Below, in pieces: positions 28,083 to 37,365 of a DNA stretch of 61,257 nt. The position numbers and the translations under genes are program-made. The notes under the pieces are model-generated. The model worked only from the letters and a program-made list of their open reading frames with translations. It was not told where the DNA came from and made no database searches. The first letter of the stretch is position 1. Every line of letters starts with the position of its first letter. The stretch lies in assembly GCA_949878745.1 (NCBI GenBank), contig CATLBH010000011.1, positions 1 to 61,257 of the forward strand, read 5' to 3'. The stretch is from an uncultured Ruminiclostridium sp. (lineage in GTDB: Bacteria > Bacillota > Clostridia > Oscillospirales > Ruminococcaceae).

Positions 28083-29011
28083 CAGTCCCTCAGCTCCTTT
28101 CCCGTTATCTCAAGGAATACGTCATTTAAGGTGGGCAAAAGCGAATACACTCTTCCGATAGGTATTTCCTCATTGTGCATATAATCCAAAAGCCTTGTGA
28201 GATTGTGTTTCCCTCCGCTGTACAGCAGAGTTAAAGTCTTTCCGTCGTATTTGCAGTCATAGGCGTGGGGCATATTTTTCGACGTTTCAAGCTGTTCGTC
28301 GGAAAGCCCCGCCGCTTCCACGGAAATGGTTTCGGTGTTTTTGATAAGCTTTTTAAGTTCCTGCTTGGTGCCCTCCGCTATGTTTCTTCCCTTGTCGATG
28401 ATGGCGATTCTCGAACAGATTTGTTCCACTTCTTCCATATAGTGGGAGGTGTAAATAATGGTGGCCCCCTGTCTGTTAAGCTCCTCTATTCCCTCCAGTA
28501 TCCTGTTTCGGCTCTGTGGGTCAACCGCCACCGTGGGTTCGTCCATTATAATAAGCTTGGGCTTATGCGCAACGCCGCAGGCAATGTTTAAACGTCTCAG
28601 AAGTCCGCCGGAAAGCTTTTTCGGGCGAAATTTTTCAAAGCCCTCAAGCCCCGCGAAGGCTATGGCTTCGTCCACCCGCTTTTTGCGCAGCGCCTTGTCC
28701 GAAATATACAGCCCGCAGAAATAATCTATGTTTTCCCTTACGTTAAGCTCGTCGAGAACCGCCACATTCTGCATAACAACGCCTATGTCCTTCTTGACCT
28801 CCGCACAGAGCTTTTTTCCGAAAACGGATATTTCCCCCTTATCATAAGTAAGAAGAGACAGTATACAGTTTATGGCCGTGGTTTTTCCCGACCCGTTAGG
28901 GCCAAGAAGCCCGAATATTTCTCCTTTCTTAATGTCCAGCTCCAGATGATCGAGAGCGATAAGCTCCTTATAGCGTTTTACAAGCCGCTCCACCTTTACA
29001 ACGGTTTCCAT
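28082..29011 (-). CDS. ABC transporter ATP-binding protein
   Basis: 309 residues: Walker A GPNGSGKTT, signature LSGGLLRR, Walker B LIIMDEPT and the switch TSHYMEE. The ~70-residue C-terminal extension is typical of ABC-2 exporters (bacitracin/daunorubicin type). I use ATG 29011 (AAAGGA 12 nt upstream). ATG 29032 is possible; 29083 is ruled out because it would lie upstream of the promoter's -10. First gene of the operon. Confidence 0.9.
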   Translation of the reverse strand: METVVKVERLVKRYKELIALDHLELDIKKGEIFGLLGPNGSGKTTAINCILSLLTYDKGEISVFGKKLCAEVKKDIGVVMQNVAVLDELNVRENIDYFCGLYISDKALRKKRVDEAIAFAGLEGFEKFRPKKLSGGLLRRLNIACGVAHKPKLIIMDEPTVAVDPQSRNRILEGIEELNRQGATIIYTSHYMEEVEQICSRIAIIDKGRNIAEGTKQELKKLIKNTETISVEAAGLSDEQLETSKNMPHAYDCKYDGKTLTLLYSGGKHNLTRLLDYMHNEEIPIGRVYSLLPTLNDVFLEITGKELRD

Positions 29012-29054
29012 AATAAAATCCGATCCTTTCATAAAAGTTTTTTCCTCAATATTT

Positions 29055-29121
29055 ATTTTATCATTTTCGTTTTCGTGATACAAGTGACAAAAGTAATATC
29101 CTTATATGACATTTGTCACTT
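29055..29121. promoter_or_regulatory. Exporter promoter with dyad operator, divergent to the kinase gene
   Basis: Minus strand: TTGTAT (29083-29078), 17 bp, TAAAAT (29060-29055). A perfect inverted repeat, AAGTGACAAA (29082-29091) and TTTGTCACTT (29112-29121), overlaps the -35. A regulator bound there would control the exporter, and possibly the kinase gene. Confidence 0.65.
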
Positions 29122-29208
29122 TTTTTGCGATTTTGGGAATAAATGTGGATTTTGCCGCCGATTTATGATAAAATTAAAGAGAAGTTTTTTGATCGGACGG
29201 ATAAATGT

Positions 29209-30303
29209 ATGAAATATTTGGCTGAAAAGCTGCTTGTTTTGATAATATGCGCCTTGTCGCTGTACGGTACGGAATTAACGTATCAGGTATTGGCGGGCGG
29301 ACTTCTTTCTCTTTCCGCAGCCTTTTTTTGTCAGGCGGCGGAAAAGAGAAAAACCCCGAGAGCGGTATGTGAGCTTTGTTACGGAGCGGCGGCGTTTGTT
29401 TTTCCCGAAATGTCGTTTTTCGCGGCGATCCCGCTTTACGAAGCGGCAAGGGTAAAGGACGCGGCGGGTATCGGAGTTATAATTCTCGGGGCGGTAAGAG
29501 GGCTTTTTCTCTTCGGCTCTCCTCGTCATATTCCCTTTGCCGCCTGTGTTTTGTCAATGTATCTGGCCTTTTGCGCCGCTTTTTCCGAACGTCAGCGGAT
29601 AAAGCTCATCGAAAGCAGGGACGACAGCGTGGAGCTGGAGCGGCTTCTGAAACGCAGGAACAGAGAGCTTAAGGAAAATATGGAGTATGAGCTGAAAATA
29701 AACATTCTGAATGAGCGCAACCGCATAGCGAGGGAAATACACGATAACGTGGGGCATATTCTTTCCCGTTCCCTTTTGAGCACGGGAGCGTTGATAGCGG
29801 TCTGCCCGAAGGAGGAAAAGGAGCTTAAGGCGGGGCTGGTTTTGCTTAAGGAGAATCTGAACTCCGCCATGGAAAGCGTGCGTAAAAGCGTTCACGATAT
29901 AAGAGACGATTCTCTCGATTTAAAGGTGGTTATTGACAAGATGACCTTTGATCTTCAAAAAAGGTTTAAAACGGAGATAATGTACGATATCAGCGAGGAA
30001 ATCCCCCCTAAAATAAAAATTGCCTTTACCGCGATTCTTAAGGAAGCGGTTTCGAATATTTTAAGGCACAGCAACGGGAACAGAGTACAGATAACGGTGA
30101 GGGAGCACCCCGCCTTGTATCAGCTTATCGTTTACGATAACGGCAGCGGGGGGAAGGCTTTCGGAGGGGAAAAGGGAGCAATAATGGAAACAGAAATGGG
30201 AATGGGGCTTGACGATATGAGACAAAGAGCGGAGGATCTCAACGGGATATTTCGGATTGATTCGGAGAAGGGCTTTACCGTGTTCGTATCGGTAAAAAAA
30301 TGA
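29209..30303 (+). CDS. NarL-family sensor histidine kinase (orphan)
   Basis: 364 residues: about five short TM helices (1-135), a coiled linker, then HisKA_3 with RNRIAREIHDNVGH (phospho-His). HATPase_c follows with EAVSNILRHSNGN (N box) and YDNGSGG. Such kinases pair with LuxR-type regulators, normally in the next gene; none is found on either side. ATG 29209 is the start that gives a normal N-terminus; its SD (CGGACGG) is weak. It is divergent from the exporter operon, which it may sense for. Confidence 0.82.
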   Translation: MKYLAEKLLVLIICALSLYGTELTYQVLAGGLLSLSAAFFCQAAEKRKTPRAVCELCYGAAAFVFPEMSFFAAIPLYEAARVKDAAGIGVIILGAVRGLFLFGSPRHIPFAACVLSMYLAFCAAFSERQRIKLIESRDDSVELERLLKRRNRELKENMEYELKINILNERNRIAREIHDNVGHILSRSLLSTGALIAVCPKEEKELKAGLVLLKENLNSAMESVRKSVHDIRDDSLDLKVVIDKMTFDLQKRFKTEIMYDISEEIPPKIKIAFTAILKEAVSNILRHSNGNRVQITVREHPALYQLIVYDNGSGGKAFGGEKGAIMETEMGMGLDDMRQRAEDLNGIFRIDSEKGFTVFVSVKK

Positions 30304-30316
30304 GAACAGGTTCTTA

Positions 30317-30376
30317 ATACCAATCCCTTTTTAAACTGACGTAATACCCACAGTTTAAAAAGGGATTAGTATTAGT
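30317..30376. repeat. Family D hairpin repeat (30.3 kb)
   Basis: ATACCAATCCCTTTTTAAACTG pairs with CAGTTTAAAAAGGGATTAGTAT; these are given in parts: CCAATCCCTTTTTAAACTG / CAGTTTAAAAAGGGATT. The loop is ACGTAATACCCA. It directly follows the kinase stop and may act as its terminator. Confidence 0.75.
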
Positions 30377-30396
30377 ATCCTTGCCGAAAAGCGATG

Positions 30397-30452
30397 TTGA
30401 CAGATTGTCAAAACTATGCTATAATATATCTGTACTACTTCACATAGTACAG
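30397..30452 (+). promoter_or_regulatory. Perfect-consensus promoter with operator-like dyad
   Basis: TTGACA (30397-30402), 17 bp ending TGC, TATAAT (30420-30425). Over the expected transcription start lies CTGTACTA (30430-30437) with TAGTACAG (30445-30452). It starts a leader of about 390 nt ahead of the ABC gene, or a separate small RNA. Confidence 0.75.
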
Positions 30453-30498
30453 TAAAATAAAAAATTTTTGTTGAAACTTTATTTTAGCTATCTTGCCA

Positions 30499-30527
30499 TT
30501 GAAAAACAAGCCGTTAAGTGCTATACT
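30499..30527 (+). promoter_or_regulatory. Second promoter upstream of the MacB-like operon
   Basis: TTGAAA (30499-30504), 17 bp, TATACT (30522-30527) with TG extension. The remaining 30528-30828 leader is AT-rich. An SD-like AGGAGGGACAAGTG near 30670 opens only a 9-codon frame. Confidence 0.55.
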
Positions 30528-30828
30528 TATTTTGTCAGCTTATGAAAAAAGTCCGTTTTGCACGAAAATTGCACAAAAAGTTAAATAAAGTTTTATATAA
30601 TACGCCGATTTTTGGAAAATTTATAAAAAAACGGTAACATTTTTCCTCTTTTTATCGTTTAATATATAGGAGGGACAAGTGCAATATTTTTCCTCGGACA
30701 ACGTATAATGGAAAATAAGAAAAAAATAAGAAAAGCTTAAGAAAAACAATAAGCTTTCCCGTTACAAAATCCTTATACTTTATTTATAGAATGACAAAAA
30801 ACGAAATGAAACGAAATGAGGTGAGAAA

Positions 30829-31572
30829 TTGTCATTTATTGAAGTTACCGGACTCCGTAAGATCTATCGGTTGGGTCAGGAAAAAGTCTACGCCCTTAAA
30901 AATATCAACCTTAAAATAGAAAGGGGCGAGATATGCTGTATCTTAGGTACTTCGGGTTCGGGTAAATCGACGCTTCTCAATATGTTGGCGGGTCTTGAAA
31001 AGCCCACGCGGGGCGACATCATAATCAACGGCGTTAACATAGCGAAGCTGTCGGAAAGAAAGCTGGCCAGATTCCGTCAGGAAAACACGGGCTTTGTGTT
31101 CCAATCCTATAACCTTATCCCACAGCTGTCGTCCCTGGAAAACGTGGGAATGCCGCTTATGTTCAAGGGTTGGAGCAGAAGGAAGCGCGACAGGGAAGCC
31201 AAAAAAATGTTGGCGGCGGTGGGCCTTAAAAGCCGTATGAAGCACCGTCCCAACCAGATGTCGGGCGGCCAGCAGCAGCGTGTGGGCATAGCGAGAGCCT
31301 TTGTGGCGAAGCCGAACGTCGTGTTCGCCGACGAGCCCACCGGAAACCTGGACACAAAAACCACCGCCGACGTTATGGAACTGATGGTAAAAATGTGCCG
31401 CGAACATAATCTAACGCTCATTCTGGTAACCCACGATCTGGATATCGCCAAATACGCGGACAGAATAGTCCACCTTATAGACGGTGATATCCACAGCGAC
31501 GAGCTTAACAAGGCGGTTTACGACCCCTTTACGGAGAAGGACGGGGATAAGTCGAGACAGCCCGCTTCCTGA
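30829..31572 (+). CDS. MacB/LolD-type ABC ATP-binding protein
   Basis: 247 residues: Walker A GTSGSGKST, Q-loop FQSYNLIPQLSSLENVGMP, signature MSGGQQQRVGIARAF, Walker B VVFADEPTGNLD. This ATPase class drives mechanotransmission with FtsX-type permeases. The start is TTG 30829 after the strong SD GAGGTGAG (30818-30825). The partner permease is two genes downstream. Confidence 0.92.
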   Translation: MSFIEVTGLRKIYRLGQEKVYALKNINLKIERGEICCILGTSGSGKSTLLNMLAGLEKPTRGDIIINGVNIAKLSERKLARFRQENTGFVFQSYNLIPQLSSLENVGMPLMFKGWSRRKRDREAKKMLAAVGLKSRMKHRPNQMSGGQQQRVGIARAFVAKPNVVFADEPTGNLDTKTTADVMELMVKMCREHNLTLILVTHDLDIAKYADRIVHLIDGDIHSDELNKAVYDPFTEKDGDKSRQPAS

Positions 31573-31645
31573 CGCGCCGTATTATCCTTCTGTCGTTTTA
31601 TCTTAAAATAAGTTCTCATACTCTTACTGAAAGGATCAAACAAAA

Positions 31646-34180
31646 ATGAAATCAAAAATTTTCGCTAAAACAGCGGCCGCTTTCCTTGCCGCTTCCATAG
31701 CTGCGGCGGCGCTTCCCTTCGCGTCGTTCGCGGAGGGCGACGGCAGTACCGCTCCCGCCGTTACCGAACCGTCGGGACCCGCCCTTAGCGGCACGGCGTT
31801 TTCGGGAGGATATACCACCCCTTCCAACAGCATACATAAGGACGCAAAGTTTTCTCTGGAAGCCAAGGCGTACATTCCAATTACCGACTTTTCGGGCGTA
31901 ACCGACGCCTGGTCTATGGTGAACGACAATAATCTTTTCGCCTTCGGCGTTACCAACGAAAGCTTTACTCTTAAGGACACAAGCGCCATTATAGTAGATC
32001 CCGAAATTGTGGGAAGCTTTCTTTACGTTACCGCTTATTTCCCGGAGGTAGCCTATACGGGAAGGGGAAATACCTTTACATACAACGTCTGCTATGACAG
32101 TGGAAAGACAAGCGTTAGCGTTCCCCTTTCCATCTCTCTTTCGGAATGCGAACCGGAAGCCGGTTCCGATCCCTCAGATCCCTCCGCCGCCAAATTCGCT
32201 TTAGCCTCCTCAAACACCTACGCCCTTAAGGCGGGAGGAAGCGGAAGCTTTACAATACAGTTGAAAAACCTAAACAACGGCGCTTTTTCAAGCGTTGCGG
32301 CCACTCTTTCCTCTTCCGACGGAAACGTGCTTGTGGATACCACGGAAACTCAGACAAGCTCCGCCTCCCGTCCCCAGTTCACCTTTAAAGCCTCCGCTCC
32401 CGCCTCCGCTCCCACGGGCGTCTATAACCTCACCTTGAATATATCCGTATTCGGTTCAAACGGAAGCGAATTGTCCACGGGCAGCTTCACCATTCCCGTA
32501 AGAGTGGAAAGCGACGTGGTGTCTACCGGCCTTGTGGTTTCCTCCTACGATGTGAGCAAGGAGGAGGTAAAGTCGGGAGACAGCTTCGAGCTTGCTCTTA
32601 CCCTGAAAAACGAATGTAAAATAGATTTAAGAGACGTTAAGGTGAAGCTTGAAGGTCTGGACAGCTCCAAGTTCGTTCTCGACGGTGGATTTTCCACCAA
32701 AACGGTAAATATAAACAAGGACGGACAGGCCAAGGTGACTTTTCCCCTTGTGGCTTGTGACGGTATAGCAAACGTTCGCGAGAGCATTCCAGTACAGGTG
32801 GAATACAAAATAAACGGCGACTCCGATTCGGCTCAGGTTTTCTCCACCTCCGTAATACTTCAGTGCAAGCCAAAGGAAAAGACCCCCGACGAAGAGGAAT
32901 ACGGAAAGTACGATATCAGCATGACCGATTATTCCTTTAGCAGCGGCGCCATTCAGAAGGGCACAAAGTTCACTCTTACCCTTAACCTTAAAAATATGTC
33001 CTCAAGGGATATAACCAACGCCCGCGTTTCCCTACAGGAGCTTACGGGCAGCAAGTTCGCCATAGACACCGGTCTTACATACAGAAACTTCGATATAAAG
33101 GCGGGAGAAAGCAAAAGCTTTACCTTCCCGCTCATAGGCTGCGACGGTATAACCTCTATGAGAGAAGTTATTCCCGTGGAACTCAGCTTCGGCACCGTGA
33201 CCTCCACCGTTTATACCACCGCCGCCTGTGTTCCCTCCGAGGACAAAAATCCCGACAACACCGTTTTCGCTCCCCCCATAATTATTCAGAATTATGACTT
33301 CGGCGGAGAATACGTTATCGGCGGCACCGCCTTCCCCTTAAAGCTTACGGTTCAGAACGCCGACTCCACAACGGTTATCGAAAATCTTAAGGTCACCATA
33401 AACGGCGGAGCGGGCAACGGCGACAGCGGAGTGGCCTTCTCCCCAGCCAATTCCTCAAACTCCTTCTTTATCGAGAATCTTCCCGGAAAGGCAACCACCG
33501 ATATTGAAATAGACCTTCTCCCCCGCGCGGACTCCAAGCCCGACAGTTATCCCGTAAACGTTACCTTCGAGTACGAGTATATTGCCAACGGAAAAAGAGC
33601 TAAGGGCGAAACCGTTACCGAAACCATAACAATTCCTCTTCAGCAGGAGGATCGCTTTACCCTTAACCCCGCCCAGTATCCGGAATCGGCGGGCATGGGC
33701 GAAATGGTGTATATCAGCACAAGCTTTGTAAATAAAGGAAAGAGCGCGGTTTACAACGTGACCGCCGACGTGGAGGGCGAAGGCTTTGACAAGTCTCAGG
33801 GCACCTATTACGTGGGCAACGTAAACAGCGGCTCCGAGGAATACTACGACGTACAGATCACCCCCAACGTTGAAGGAAACGTAAAGGGCAACATAGTTGT
33901 TACCTACGAGGACTCCAACGGCACTCAGAAGGAACAGAAGCTCCCCTTCTCCTTTAACGTAATATCCTACAGCTGGGACGATCCCGGAATCGTCGAGCCG
34001 GGCTGGGAGGACCCCGGAATGATGGAGCCCGGAATGGTGGAGGGCAACGGCGGCTTCCCAATGTGGGCGTGGTTCGCCATCGGAGGAGGCGTCGTCGTAA
34101 TAGCAATAATAGTTATAGTTATCGTTGTAAAACACAGGAAAAAGAAGAGAGAGCTGGAGGACGACGATGAAATTATTTGA
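31646..34180 (+). CDS. Large exported, membrane-anchored repeat protein (NEW3/CARDB-like)
   Basis: 844 residues. A signal peptide (about 1-30, ending FASFAEG) is followed by Ig-like beta domains. Repeated phrases mark several of them: KSGDSFELALTLKNE, KGTKFTLTLNLKNMS and GTAFPLKLTVQNAD. One TM helix (about 805-830) and a short basic/acidic cytosolic tail end the protein. The folds resemble NEW3/CARDB or COG1361 domains. Lying between ATPase and permease and overlapping the permease by 14 nt, it may be a periplasm-side partner in place of a MacA-type adaptor. That role is inference. Confidence 0.7.
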   Translation: MKSKIFAKTAAAFLAASIAAAALPFASFAEGDGSTAPAVTEPSGPALSGTAFSGGYTTPSNSIHKDAKFSLEAKAYIPITDFSGVTDAWSMVNDNNLFAFGVTNESFTLKDTSAIIVDPEIVGSFLYVTAYFPEVAYTGRGNTFTYNVCYDSGKTSVSVPLSISLSECEPEAGSDPSDPSAAKFALASSNTYALKAGGSGSFTIQLKNLNNGAFSSVAATLSSSDGNVLVDTTETQTSSASRPQFTFKASAPASAPTGVYNLTLNISVFGSNGSELSTGSFTIPVRVESDVVSTGLVVSSYDVSKEEVKSGDSFELALTLKNECKIDLRDVKVKLEGLDSSKFVLDGGFSTKTVNINKDGQAKVTFPLVACDGIANVRESIPVQVEYKINGDSDSAQVFSTSVILQCKPKEKTPDEEEYGKYDISMTDYSFSSGAIQKGTKFTLTLNLKNMSSRDITNARVSLQELTGSKFAIDTGLTYRNFDIKAGESKSFTFPLIGCDGITSMREVIPVELSFGTVTSTVYTTAACVPSEDKNPDNTVFAPPIIIQNYDFGGEYVIGGTAFPLKLTVQNADSTTVIENLKVTINGGAGNGDSGVAFSPANSSNSFFIENLPGKATTDIEIDLLPRADSKPDSYPVNVTFEYEYIANGKRAKGETVTETITIPLQQEDRFTLNPAQYPESAGMGEMVYISTSFVNKGKSAVYNVTADVEGEGFDKSQGTYYVGNVNSGSEEYYDVQITPNVEGNVKGNIVVTYEDSNGTQKEQKLPFSFNVISYSWDDPGIVEPGWEDPGMMEPGMVEGNGGFPMWAWFAIGGGVVVIAIIVIVIVVKHRKKKRELEDDDEII

Positions 34181-35558
34181 CATGATAATCATGTGTCTCC
34201 GTAATCTGTGGAGACGCAAGGGCAGAACTTTGCTTACGGTTATCGGTGTAATAATAGGCTGCTGCGCAATTATCGTCATGATCTCTCTAGGTCAGGGAAT
34301 GAACGCCGCCATGGATAATATGCTGGCCTCCTGGGGCGATTTAAACGCCATCACCATTTACGGCAACAGCCGATATATATGGGTAGGGGACGGCAACAGC
34401 AATTCCGAAGACAAGCCGAAGCTTGACGAGGAAGCGCTGGAGATGATGAAAAATCTTGACCATGTGGAGACGGTATTCCCCAAGATCGAGGTGGACAGCA
34501 ATTACGTTACCGTTACGGCGGGAAAAAACGGCAGGTACAAAGCCAACTGGATTGAAATATACGGCGTAGATTTCAGCGCCCTTAAAAAAATGGGATATGT
34601 TCCCGAACAGGGCGATTATCCTTCGGGAGACGATACTCTTCACACTCTGGTATTCGGCAACGAGGCGGCATATCAGTTCCGCGATTCCAAAAAAAGGGGG
34701 CAGAATTCATATACCTATAAGCAGATGCTCCCCGACGGCACTTGGTCCGAGCCTTTCTTTGACCCGATGACCGAAAGCGTTCAGATTTATATAAACAATA
34801 CCAAAAAGCCAAATGACGACGGAACCTATCAGAGCGGCGGCAGGGCTTATGAATTCAAAATGACCACCGCGGCGGTATTGGAGCAAGACAACGACTGGCA
34901 GACCGTATACAGCTTGATGATAGATATGGACTTCGCCAGGGAAATAATAAACAGCTATAACCGCCTTAACAACGTAAAGGACGCCACAGAGCCGGAATTT
35001 TCACAGATAAAGCTCTGGGTGGACGACATAAACAACGTGGACGCGGTGGAAACCATACTTTCCGATTTAGGCTACAACACCTCCAGCATGGCTTCTCAGA
35101 GAAAAAGTATGCAGGGACAGCTGGGCGTGGTTCAGATGGTACTGGGCTGTCTGGCGGCCATAAGCCTTCTGGTTGCGGCGATAGGCATTACCAACACCAT
35201 GATAATGTCGATTTACGAGCGCACCAGAGAGATAGGTATTATGAAGGTGTTAGGCTGCTTTATCAGCAATATAAGAGTGGTGTTCCTTATGGAGGCGGGA
35301 ATGATAGGGCTTCTGGGCGGAGCCATAGGAACCGTTATAAGCTTTATAATCTCGGCGGTAATGAACACCTTGGGGAACGATACCTTCGCCAATATGTTCG
35401 GAATTTACACCGACGGCAGCTCGCCCATTTCCATAATACCCATATGGCTGGTTCTTCTGGCGCTGGCGTTCTCCACGGTAATAGGCCTTATTTCGGGCTT
35501 TTATCCCGCCAACAGAGCTGTAAAGATAAGCGCTCTCGAAGCCATCAGGAACGAGTAA
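34167..35558 (+). CDS. MacB/FtsX-type ABC transporter permease
   Basis: 463 residues: TM1 near 22-45 (LLTVIGVIIGCCAIIVMIS), a MacB-type outer domain of about 270 residues, then three TM helices with ERTREIGIMKVLGC and a closing FYPANRAVKISALEAIRNE, all typical of MacB permeases. The start overlaps the previous gene. The operon ends at a perfect terminator. Confidence 0.9.
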   Translation: MKLFDMIIMCLRNLWRRKGRTLLTVIGVIIGCCAIIVMISLGQGMNAAMDNMLASWGDLNAITIYGNSRYIWVGDGNSNSEDKPKLDEEALEMMKNLDHVETVFPKIEVDSNYVTVTAGKNGRYKANWIEIYGVDFSALKKMGYVPEQGDYPSGDDTLHTLVFGNEAAYQFRDSKKRGQNSYTYKQMLPDGTWSEPFFDPMTESVQIYINNTKKPNDDGTYQSGGRAYEFKMTTAAVLEQDNDWQTVYSLMIDMDFAREIINSYNRLNNVKDATEPEFSQIKLWVDDINNVDAVETILSDLGYNTSSMASQRKSMQGQLGVVQMVLGCLAAISLLVAAIGITNTMIMSIYERTREIGIMKVLGCFISNIRVVFLMEAGMIGLLGGAIGTVISFIISAVMNTLGNDTFANMFGIYTDGSSPISIIPIWLVLLALAFSTVIGLISGFYPANRAVKISALEAIRNE

Positions 35559-35636
35559 TACTTTTACTTTTTCTTAAACAAAAACTTAACGAAATATGTT
35601 CGTTTCAAATTATGTTTTTCTCTTACCTTAATATGT

Positions 35637-35680
35637 GAAAATCTCCCCTTGTCTTTTACAGTCAAGGGGAGATTTTCAAT
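35637..35680 (+). terminator. Rho-independent terminator of the MacB-like operon
   Basis: GAAAATCTCCCCTTG pairs perfectly (15 bp) with CAAGGGGAGATTTTC; the loop is TCTTTTACAGT. Confidence 0.88.
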
Positions 35681-35685
35681 TTATA

Positions 35686-35854
35686 CTAAGGAACCACTGA
35701 TTAAATCGGATGCGCACATCTTGCTTGCATATTTTCCGTCAGATTGCACAACTTCTCCTTGACGGGCGCTAGCCCGCCTGCGTCGAATTTGTACAATCTG
35801 ACGAAAAATCTGCCGCGCAATATGCACACACCGATTTAATCAGCGGTTCCCTAA
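35686..35854. repeat. Family A palindromic repeat, copy 2
   Basis: Same 169-bp palindrome as at 544 and 38945, with CTAAGGAACC and GGTTCCCTAA ends. It sits 6 bp after the operon terminator. Confidence 0.85.
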
Positions 35855-35957
35855 TTTCATCTTAAAAGGTTCTAACCTTTTTAAGATGAAATTACACCCG
35901 AAGCACTATTTTCAAATTATCCACTAAATTATCCAATCTTTTTAATTTTAAAATAGT
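35853..35957. repeat. C/D-superfamily double hairpin with a new stem sequence
   Basis: AATTTCATCTTAAAAGGTT pairs with ACCTTTTTAAGATGAAATT. The linker ACACCCGAAGCACT follows, then a second stem ACTATTTT/AAAATAGT. The linker matches other C/D copies read on the minus strand, but the stems are unrelated in sequence. Confidence 0.6.
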
Positions 35958-35962
35958 ATTAT

Positions 35963-37351
35963 TTATTCGCTTATTGACAAAAGAGCCTTGGCAATGCTCT
36001 CCCCGATAAGCTCCCCGCTGTAAAGAGCCTGTTCGAGAGTATTTCCCTGTGAGCCTACCTCTATAAGGAGAGAGCCGGTGGTAAGATGCTGATTGTACTG
36101 ACAGTACTCAAAAAGAATGGGGCGGGTAATACCGTTGTTTTCCTTTTCCATATACTGTTGAAGAAGACAGGCGAAATGAAAGTTTTCAAGATAGTTGGGT
36201 ACGTAGTAATAACCGTCCGAGGCGGCGGAAATTATCATAACCTGAGCCGCTTTTCTTCCGTTTATTTCGTTAACCGCCGCTATCGGCGTTCCGTCCTCCG
36301 CGACTATCCCGTCCCGATGAATGTCAAGTACCACCTTTACTGAAGGATATAAAGCCAGGATATCGGTTATGGTTTCCTCCGCCCTGTCGTAGGAGCCGTT
36401 ATAGGAGGGGTAATCGTGAAGGGTTCCGTCGTGAAGAACGCAGATACCGTTTTCCGCCAGCTTTTCCGCTATTTTCTGTCCCACCGCCACAACGCTCTGG
36501 GACGCGTCGGCGGTGCGGCAGGTGTAAGCTTCGTCCTGAAAGCTTCCGTCTCCGGTGAGATAGCTCTCACAGGCGTGAGTGTGCATTATAAGTACTTGGG
36601 GCTGATCCGAAAAAGCTTCTATTTTTATATCGGTGGGAACGTTCATCTGTTCCCTTAAAAAATCGTTGTCAAGCTCGGTGCAGTTTCTCACCTGTCCGCC
36701 CTCGTTTAACCACAAAAAATCGGTTCCGTTGTTGGACTCAAAGGTCATATGCTCCACCTGAAGATCGCGGCTGTTAAAAACGGAGAGATCTTCCTTTTGA
36801 TCGCTTATGTTGCGGGTTATTATGTAGCTTTTTCCCGATGGTTCCGTTTGGGGCACTTCTTCAGGGTTTTGTTCGCCGACCGTTTCGGGCTCCGCTTCGG
36901 AAACCGTTTCGAAAGTCGTTTCCGAAAGAGATTCGGAAGGAGGTTCGTAAGTGGCTTCGGAAGAGGATTCAAAAATCGGCTCTGAAACGGTTTCACCCTC
37001 CAAAAGCTTTTCCTCCGAAGCCGATTCCAATGCGGGTTCCGTTTCGGGGGCGGTTTCTTCCGATTGAGACGGAGGGTTATTTTCCCTTTCCTCCGCTTCT
37101 TTTTTGGGGACAATTCTTCCGCCGTGAGTCAAAACATCTTCTCTTTCCTCCGGCGTCGGTTTATATAAAATAAGATTTCCGTTTCCGATATCCTCCGTTT
37201 CCGCAAAGGCGGGGGAAGCGGTAAAATTAACCGCCGCCGCTACCAGCTTATTCATATCCGGAGGATTGTTGACCGCTCTTGTCACGACAAAGGGCAAAGC
37301 CCCCACCGCAAGAGCGGAGGCGGCAAACTTCAGGGCTGCTTTCTTTTTCAT
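35963..37351 (-). CDS. spoIIP: Stage II sporulation protein P
   Basis: Cell-wall amidase/endopeptidase of engulfment, working with SpoIID and SpoIIM. The 462-residue product has an N-terminal TM/signal, a 130-residue Glu/Ser/Pro-rich linker with repeated (S/T)E motifs, and a C-terminal amidase_3-like domain. The domain has LIMHTHACESY (His and Glu ligands), VLDIHRDG and LLIEVGSQGNT. I use ATG 37351; the leader carries a palindrome next to the ribosome binding site. It follows gpr, the usual order. Confidence 0.92.
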   Translation of the reverse strand: MKKKAALKFAASALAVGALPFVVTRAVNNPPDMNKLVAAAVNFTASPAFAETEDIGNGNLILYKPTPEEREDVLTHGGRIVPKKEAEERENNPPSQSEETAPETEPALESASEEKLLEGETVSEPIFESSSEATYEPPSESLSETTFETVSEAEPETVGEQNPEEVPQTEPSGKSYIITRNISDQKEDLSVFNSRDLQVEHMTFESNNGTDFLWLNEGGQVRNCTELDNDFLREQMNVPTDIKIEAFSDQPQVLIMHTHACESYLTGDGSFQDEAYTCRTADASQSVVAVGQKIAEKLAENGICVLHDGTLHDYPSYNGSYDRAEETITDILALYPSVKVVLDIHRDGIVAEDGTPIAAVNEINGRKAAQVMIISAASDGYYYVPNYLENFHFACLLQQYMEKENNGITRPILFEYCQYNQHLTTGSLLIEVGSQGNTLEQALYSGELIGESIAKALLSISE

Positions 37352-37365
37352 TTCCGTTACCTGTC

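Noticed and set aside
30670-30710. Leader peptide after AGGAGGGACAAGTG
   Set aside because: Only nine codons, no sign of attenuation and no conserved residues visible.
36749-37113. Phe/Arg- and Lys/Pro-rich frames opposite the spoIIP linker
   Set aside because: Produced by the repetitive Glu/Ser codons of the spoIIP linker on the other strand.
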